From Marinobacter sp. EhC06 (GTDB lineage: Bacteria; Pseudomonadota; Gammaproteobacteria; Pseudomonadales; Oleiphilaceae), in assembly GCF_001650915.1 (NCBI RefSeq), contig NZ_LXYO01000023.1:992001-1056000 (forward strand): a stretch of 64,000 nt of DNA, written 5' to 3'. A model generated the notes under the pieces. The model was given only the letters and a program-made list of their open reading frames with translations. It was not told where the DNA came from and did not search any database. How positions within the stretch are numbered: position 1 is the first letter of the stretch; each line of letters opens with the position of its first letter. Below are positions 60,084 through 64,000 of the stretch, one piece after another. A program made the position numbers and the translations under genes.

Positions 60084-61396
60084 CAGGCCTCCTCGGGTGC
60101 GGCAGGAAAGTTGTAGAGATCCTGTCTGTTCTGGGGCAGCTTGTTGTTATCGCCGTGACTGAAGACCACCTGGAACAGCTGCAGGGAGCCGGCCCTGAAG
60201 GCGGCGATGGATCCGGCCAGATACATGCGCCAGGCCCGGGTGAAGTGGCCATCGTACATGGCGGTTACCTTGTCTTCGTTCTCGTTGAAGCGCTCCATCC
60301 AGTGGCTCAGGGTCTGGGCGTAATGCAGGCGTAGATTCTCGACATCCAGCACCGAGAAATCACCGTGCTCGCAAATCTGCATGAATTCGCCGATGCTCGG
60401 TGGGTAGGCGCCGGGGAAGATGCGTTTCTCGATCCAGGCATTCATCAGCATCGGGCGATTACGGCCAATGCTGTGCAGAAGCGCGATGCCGTCGGGTTTC
60501 AGGCTCCGCTTGATGAGCTCGGCCAGGGCTTCGTAGTTTTCCTTGCCCACGTGTTCCAGCATGCCGATGGAGACAAAGGCATCATACTGTCCGCTGATAT
60601 TGCGGTAGTCGTCTTCGACGTATTCCACCAGATGATCCAGCCCCTGTTTGCGGGACTCTTCCCTGGCATAGGCCAACTGTTCCCTGGAGATGTTGTAGGA
60701 GTGCACCCTGACGCCGTAGTTGCGGGCCATGTAGCGGGCCAGCCCGCCCCAGCCACAACCGGCTTCGACCACGGTCATGCCGGGTTTGAGCCGAAGCTTG
60801 CGACAGACGTGTTCCAACTTTGCCAGCTGGGCTTGTTCCAGGGACAGGTCCGGGCTCTCATAATAGGCGCAGGTGTACTGCATTTCTGCGCTGTCCAGCC
60901 AGAGTTGGTAAAACTCGTTGCCCAGGTCGTAATGGTGGTGAATGTTTTCCTTGGCCTCGGAGATACCGGTTGAGCGGGGATTGTGATTTCGCCACAGGGC
61001 TTCCAGCCATTTCGGCCATTTCTGGCGCGCCCGATGAACTGAGCGGTAGAGGGTTTCCATCAGGTCAGGCAGGTCGCCTTCTACCTCCAGGCGACCGGCG
61101 CTGTAGAGATCGCCGAACGCCAGGTTGGGATTGGTTACCAGTGCGTATAGGGCTTTGGGGTCGGTCAGGTGCAGAGTGAACTGTGCGTGTTGGCCCTCCG
61201 GTTCGATGACATCGCCGTTCCAGAGCCGGAAGCGGAGAGGAGGTGATCCCGCCATACGCATGAGCTTGGCAATCAGCCAGCGCTCATAAGTGTGCGGTGA
61301 CCGATCAACGTGTGTGCTTTCCAGTGGCAGCGTCAGAACGTGGCTTTTGGATTCTTGCCCGTTGTCACGGGGTTTCTGGGCAGTGCTCTGGTTCAT
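60083..61396 (-). CDS. Cyclopropane-fatty-acyl-phospholipid synthase family methyltransferase
   Basis: SAM-dependent enzyme of 437 residues that modifies double bonds of membrane phospholipids. The N-terminal lipid-binding domain (about 40-150) precedes IHHHYDLGNEFYQLWLD, the catalytic MQYTCAYYES, the SAM site VVEAGCGWGGLARYMARNYGV, IGMLEHVG, and ERRIFPGAY-like IEKRIFPGAYPPSI. It could form cyclopropane rings (Cfa), or a methyl branch if the adjacent FAD reductase acts on the product. It is the first gene of a two-gene operon. Confidence 0.9.
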   Translation of the reverse strand: MNQSTAQKPRDNGQESKSHVLTLPLESTHVDRSPHTYERWLIAKLMRMAGSPPLRFRLWNGDVIEPEGQHAQFTLHLTDPKALYALVTNPNLAFGDLYSAGRLEVEGDLPDLMETLYRSVHRARQKWPKWLEALWRNHNPRSTGISEAKENIHHHYDLGNEFYQLWLDSAEMQYTCAYYESPDLSLEQAQLAKLEHVCRKLRLKPGMTVVEAGCGWGGLARYMARNYGVRVHSYNISREQLAYAREESRKQGLDHLVEYVEDDYRNISGQYDAFVSIGMLEHVGKENYEALAELIKRSLKPDGIALLHSIGRNRPMLMNAWIEKRIFPGAYPPSIGEFMQICEHGDFSVLDVENLRLHYAQTLSHWMERFNENEDKVTAMYDGHFTRAWRMYLAGSIAAFRAGSLQLFQVVFSHGDNNKLPQNRQDLYNFPAAPEEA

Positions 61397-61583
61397 GGAC
61401 TCCGCTCTCCCTTGATAACCTCAACATCAATGTTTTTGTCGACGTATTTACGTCAGGGTTCCCGAATACCAGTCTGAGAATCGCCGGTTGTCCGTTCAGT
61501 ATAGAAAAGGCTGAGATTTTGTCAGGTTGAGCAAGAATAGAAGAGAGTTATCGGAAGGATAGCGACGCACAAAATAGAAGGGT

Positions 61584-61618
61584 AAAAAAAATACCGGGCC
61601 CTGAGGCCCGGTATTTTT
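61584..61618. terminator. Bidirectional terminator between cfa-like and TRAP genes
   Basis: ATACCGGGCC-CTGA-GGCCCGGTAT (10-bp perfect stem) flanked by AAAAAAA on the left and TTTTT on the right. It lies 2 bp after the dctM stop and would end the TRAP operon. Confidence 0.93.
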
Positions 61619-61620
61619 GG

Positions 61621-62916
61621 TCAGTATGAAGAGCTCATACCAAACCATTCCGGGAAAATCACAATCAGTGCCAGCACAAACATCTGTATCAGGATGAATG
61701 GCAGGACACCCTTGTAGATATCCGTTGTTCGCACCTGGGGTGGTGCGACCCCCTTCAGATAGAACAACGAGAACCCGAATGGTGGTGTAAGGAAGCTGGT
61801 TTGCAGGTTCATCGCGATCAGGATGGCGAACCAGAGCATGTTGATGCCCATGGCTTCTGCCACTGGCGCAAGGATCGGCACGATGATGAAGGAGATTTCA
61901 ACGAAGTCGATGAAGAAACCCAGCACCAGGATGACCACCATGGCCAGAATGATAAAGCCCCACTTTTCACCGGGCAGCTGGAGCAGCCACTCTTCCAGCA
62001 GGTAGTCGCCGCCGGTGTAGCTGAACACCATGGAGAATGCGGTGGCACCGATCAGGATTGCGAAGACCATGGCGGTCACCTTCACGGTGTCCTTGGACGC
62101 ATCCCACACCATTTTGAAAGAAAACTGCCGGTAGATAATCGCCAGAACCACAGCGCCAACGCCACCGAGGGCGGATGACTCGGTTGGCGTGGCAATGCCG
62201 GTGAAAATCGAGCCCAGAACCACCACAATCAATGCCAGCGGCGGAATGATCGCCAACAGCGCATTGAAGATTTCCTTCTTGCGGGATACGCCTGGCTCAT
62301 CCGGCATGGCCGGAGCAGTTTCAGGCTTCAGTCTGGTCAGAACCAGGATATACACGATATATAGTCCGACCAGCACGATGCCGGGCCAGACCGCGGCCTT
62401 GAACAGATCCCCGACCGGAAGGCCAAGCACGTCACCCAGGATGATGAGGATGATTGAGGGCGGTACGATCTGGCCAAGAGTACCGGAGGCACAGATAGTC
62501 CCGGTGGCCAGCCGCTTGTCATACTTGTGGGCCAGCATCACAGGCAGCGAGATCAGGCCCATGGCCACCACACTGGCGCCCACGACCCCGGTAGAAGCTG
62601 CCAGAAGGGCACCAACCAGAATCGTCGAAATGGCCAGGCCGCCAGGCAGGCCGCCAAACAGCCGCCCCATGGAGGTCAGCAGCTGCTCTGCCAACCGGGT
62701 GCGCTGAAGCACCACGCCCATGAAAATAAACAGAGGCACAGCCATCAGAACGGTATTTTGCATCACGCTCATGATGCGATAGGGCATGAAGGCAAAGAGG
62801 TCCATGCCCTCGGCGAATATTCCGAAAAACAGTGCAACGCCACCGAAGGTGAATGCTACGGGGAAGCCCAGCATCAGCATCAGCAGGGCGACACCGAACA
62901 TAATCATACCGATCAT
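61621..62916 (-). CDS. dctM: TRAP transporter large permease (DctM type)
   Basis: The 431-residue large membrane subunit that carries the solute with sodium. It has about 12 membrane segments, beginning MIGMIMFGVALLMLMLGFPVAF. Family blocks: GSLPGGLAISTILVG-like GGLPGGLAISTILVGALLAA, GASVVAMGLISLPVML, SGTLGQIVPPSIILIILGD and FVEISFIIVPILAPVAEAMGI. It overlaps the dctQ stop by 4 nt. The FIDFVEISFIIVPI pattern fits TRAP systems for 2-oxo acids or hydrophobic carboxylates, but the substrate is not fixed. Confidence 0.93.
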   Translation of the reverse strand: MIGMIMFGVALLMLMLGFPVAFTFGGVALFFGIFAEGMDLFAFMPYRIMSVMQNTVLMAVPLFIFMGVVLQRTRLAEQLLTSMGRLFGGLPGGLAISTILVGALLAASTGVVGASVVAMGLISLPVMLAHKYDKRLATGTICASGTLGQIVPPSIILIILGDVLGLPVGDLFKAAVWPGIVLVGLYIVYILVLTRLKPETAPAMPDEPGVSRKKEIFNALLAIIPPLALIVVVLGSIFTGIATPTESSALGGVGAVVLAIIYRQFSFKMVWDASKDTVKVTAMVFAILIGATAFSMVFSYTGGDYLLEEWLLQLPGEKWGFIILAMVVILVLGFFIDFVEISFIIVPILAPVAEAMGINMLWFAILIAMNLQTSFLTPPFGFSLFYLKGVAPPQVRTTDIYKGVLPFILIQMFVLALIVIFPEWFGMSSSY

Positions 62917-63458
62917 GCGAGGCCTCCTGCGCTGTGCTCACCTTCGTATTCTTTCTCTCCCGACATAACCCGTATCGCATAGGTGACCATATTCAGGCCA
63001 GCAATGCCGATGAAGACTGCACTGATAGGGATGACAGACTTGATAATCCAGCGGTGGGGCAGACCGCCGGGATCGCCACTGCCTTCACCCATGTTGTAGG
63101 AGTCCAGGGCAAAATCGTAGCCATATATGCCGATCAGGTAGGCAAAGGGAATAACAAAAATAATTGCACCCACCAGGTTTACCCAGGCCTTGGCCTTGTT
63201 GCTCCACTTGGTGTAGAAAACGTCGACCCGAACATGACCATCCGTGCGCAATGCGTAGGGTATACCCAGCAGGAACACCACCGAATATAGGTGCCACTCC
63301 ATTTCCTGCATGCCGATTGAAACGTTATTGAAGGCGTAGCGGGCTACGACGTCGTAAAAGACGTTGGCTGCCATCAGTATCATCGCGACACAGGCAACCC
63401 AGCCACAGAATGTGGACAGGCGCGAGAGCCCCTCGTCCAGTTTGATAATCCACCGCAT
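62913..63458 (-). CDS. dctQ: TRAP transporter small permease (DctQ type)
   Basis: The 181-residue small membrane subunit with four segments (LSTFCGWVACVAMILMAANVFYD; WHLYSVVFLLGIPYAL; AWVNLVGAIIFVIPFAYLIGIYG in part; PISAVFIGIAGLNMVTYAIR). It carries the RYAFNNVSIGMQEMEWHLY pattern before segment two, as in DctQ proteins of the Q family. It is 101 bp after the binding-protein gene and overlaps dctM. Confidence 0.9.
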   Translation of the reverse strand: MRWIIKLDEGLSRLSTFCGWVACVAMILMAANVFYDVVARYAFNNVSIGMQEMEWHLYSVVFLLGIPYALRTDGHVRVDVFYTKWSNKAKAWVNLVGAIIFVIPFAYLIGIYGYDFALDSYNMGEGSGDPGGLPHRWIIKSVIPISAVFIGIAGLNMVTYAIRVMSGEKEYEGEHSAGGLA

Positions 63459-63510
63459 TGATGATCCCCCGCCAGGAGAGCTGGCGCTTTTTCAGTTGCT
63501 ATAAACGACA

Positions 63511-63540
63511 AAACCGGGATCACTCGTAGAGCGATCCCGG
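63511..63540 (-). terminator. Hairpin between the TRAP binding-protein and DctQ genes
   Basis: CCGGGATC (63514-63521) pairs with GATCCCGG (63533-63540), 11-base loop, followed on the - strand by TTTTGTCG. A weak terminator or RNA-stabilising stem right after the binding-protein gene would raise its level over the two membrane subunits. Confidence 0.6.
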
Positions 63541-63559
63541 CTCCGTTTCAGCCTATATC

Positions 63560-64000
63560 TTACTCGACTTCGGCCATGGTGTTGAGGTAAGCGCGCTCGG
63601 AAATGTTGGTGTAAGCGCGGCTCTGCTCAAGATAGTTCTGCTGGGACTCGATGATCTTGGCAGCCATGTCGCTTTCAGCAGCTGCTTCTTTCAGCAGCTT
63701 GTTGTTGGCGGCATACATCGCGTCGAAAATGTCATCCGGGAACTGCTTGATCTGGACATTCGGGTATTCTTCACGAATGTTGGCCCAGGCTTCGGCGTTG
63801 GCGTGCTGGGAATGAACCAACATGTCGTAGGAAGCGGTACGCATTGCAACACGCATGATTTCCTGCAGGTCCGCCGGCAGCTTCTCCCATACCCGCTTGT
63901 TGATCAGGAACTGGAGCTCGGTGGCCGGCTCATGCCAACCGGTGTAGTAATAGTCGGCAATCTGCTGGAAACCGAGACGCAGGTCCAGAGCTGGGCCTAC
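63560..64000 (-). CDS. dctP: TRAP transporter substrate-binding protein (DctP type), truncated by the window edge
   Basis: Only the last 146 residues are present; the frame is open to the window end. Reading inward it begins VGPALDLRLGFQQIADYYYTGW then HEPATELQFLINKRVWEKLP, and ends with AYTNISERAYLNTMAEVE. The GPxxDxxxGFxxxADYYYTGWHEP pattern is typical of binding proteins for 2-oxo acids and related carboxylates (TakP-like). First gene of the transcription unit dctPQM. The ligand is inferred from pattern only. Confidence 0.88.
   Translation of the reverse strand, partial: VGPALDLRLGFQQIADYYYTGWHEPATELQFLINKRVWEKLPADLQEIMRVAMRTASYDMLVHSQHANAEAWANIREEYPNVQIKQFPDDIFDAMYAANNKLLKEAAAESDMAAKIIESQQNYLEQSRAYTNISERAYLNTMAEVE

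Overview
The window reads as chromosomal DNA of a marine gammaproteobacterium, most likely Marinobacter or a close relative. The evidence is moderately high GC, gene orders shared with Pseudomonas-like bacteria (rpe-gph-trpE, trpGDC, amgK-murU beside lptD-surA-pdxA-rsmA-apaH), and a complete asb-type petrobactin locus; petrobactin is a known Marinobacter siderophore. No rRNA, tRNA, insertion sequence, prophage or CRISPR array was seen.

1-15.0 kb is an iron region. It begins with a truncated sensor kinase. A candidate Fur box precedes a TonB-dependent receptor, a periplasmic binding protein, a FecCD-type permease, an ATPase and a DUF2218 protein, all on the + strand. Facing them on the - strand is asbA-B-C-D-E-F with overlapping start and stop codons. 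It encodes two NIS synthetases, a stand-alone adenylating enzyme, its carrier protein, a condensing enzyme and a 3-dehydroshikimate dehydratase. A MATE exporter gene lies just upstream of asbA.

15.0-24.3 kb holds rpe-gph-(trpL)-trpE-G-D-C on the - strand. A leader peptide with Trp-Trp-Arg-Trp precedes trpE, and a long structured repeat lies between trpD and trpC. Then come a DUF3530 protein, a TerB/J-domain protein and the peptidoglycan-recycling pair murU-amgK.

24.5-33.1 kb is an envelope and housekeeping series on the + strand: lptD-surA-pdxA-rsmA-apaH-DUF423-thiS-thiG-slmA. From 33.11 to 33.61 kb is a 505-bp gene-free nest of four palindromic repeats from two families. Their stems vary by compensating changes.

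33.6-46.6 kb carries an inositol-monophosphatase-like enzyme, an aminotransferase, a PstS-OmpA fusion with a candidate Pho box, a LuxR-type regulator convergent with and overlapping a six-TM sensor kinase, a secreted lipase with its foldase, an Aer-like chemoreceptor, a PAS-GGDEF-EAL protein and an AraC regulator.

46.7-58.9 kb holds an RND pump and its adaptor, a membrane J-domain protein, a secretin-N-like protein, DAHP synthase, a LysE exporter, a Lpd-like flavoprotein, DUF2061, Dps and a large lipoprotein. DAHP synthase is preceded by what looks like a full attenuation leader: a 45-residue peptide with nine aromatic residues in an 11-residue stretch, followed by an intrinsic terminator. 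58.9-64.0 kb holds a FAD reductase overlapping a Cfa-type methyltransferase, then a TRAP transporter whose binding-protein gene runs off the end.

The points most worth following are the aromatic-peptide attenuator at DAHP synthase, the covarying three-stem repeat family, and the compact petrobactin locus with its candidate exporter and Fur sites.
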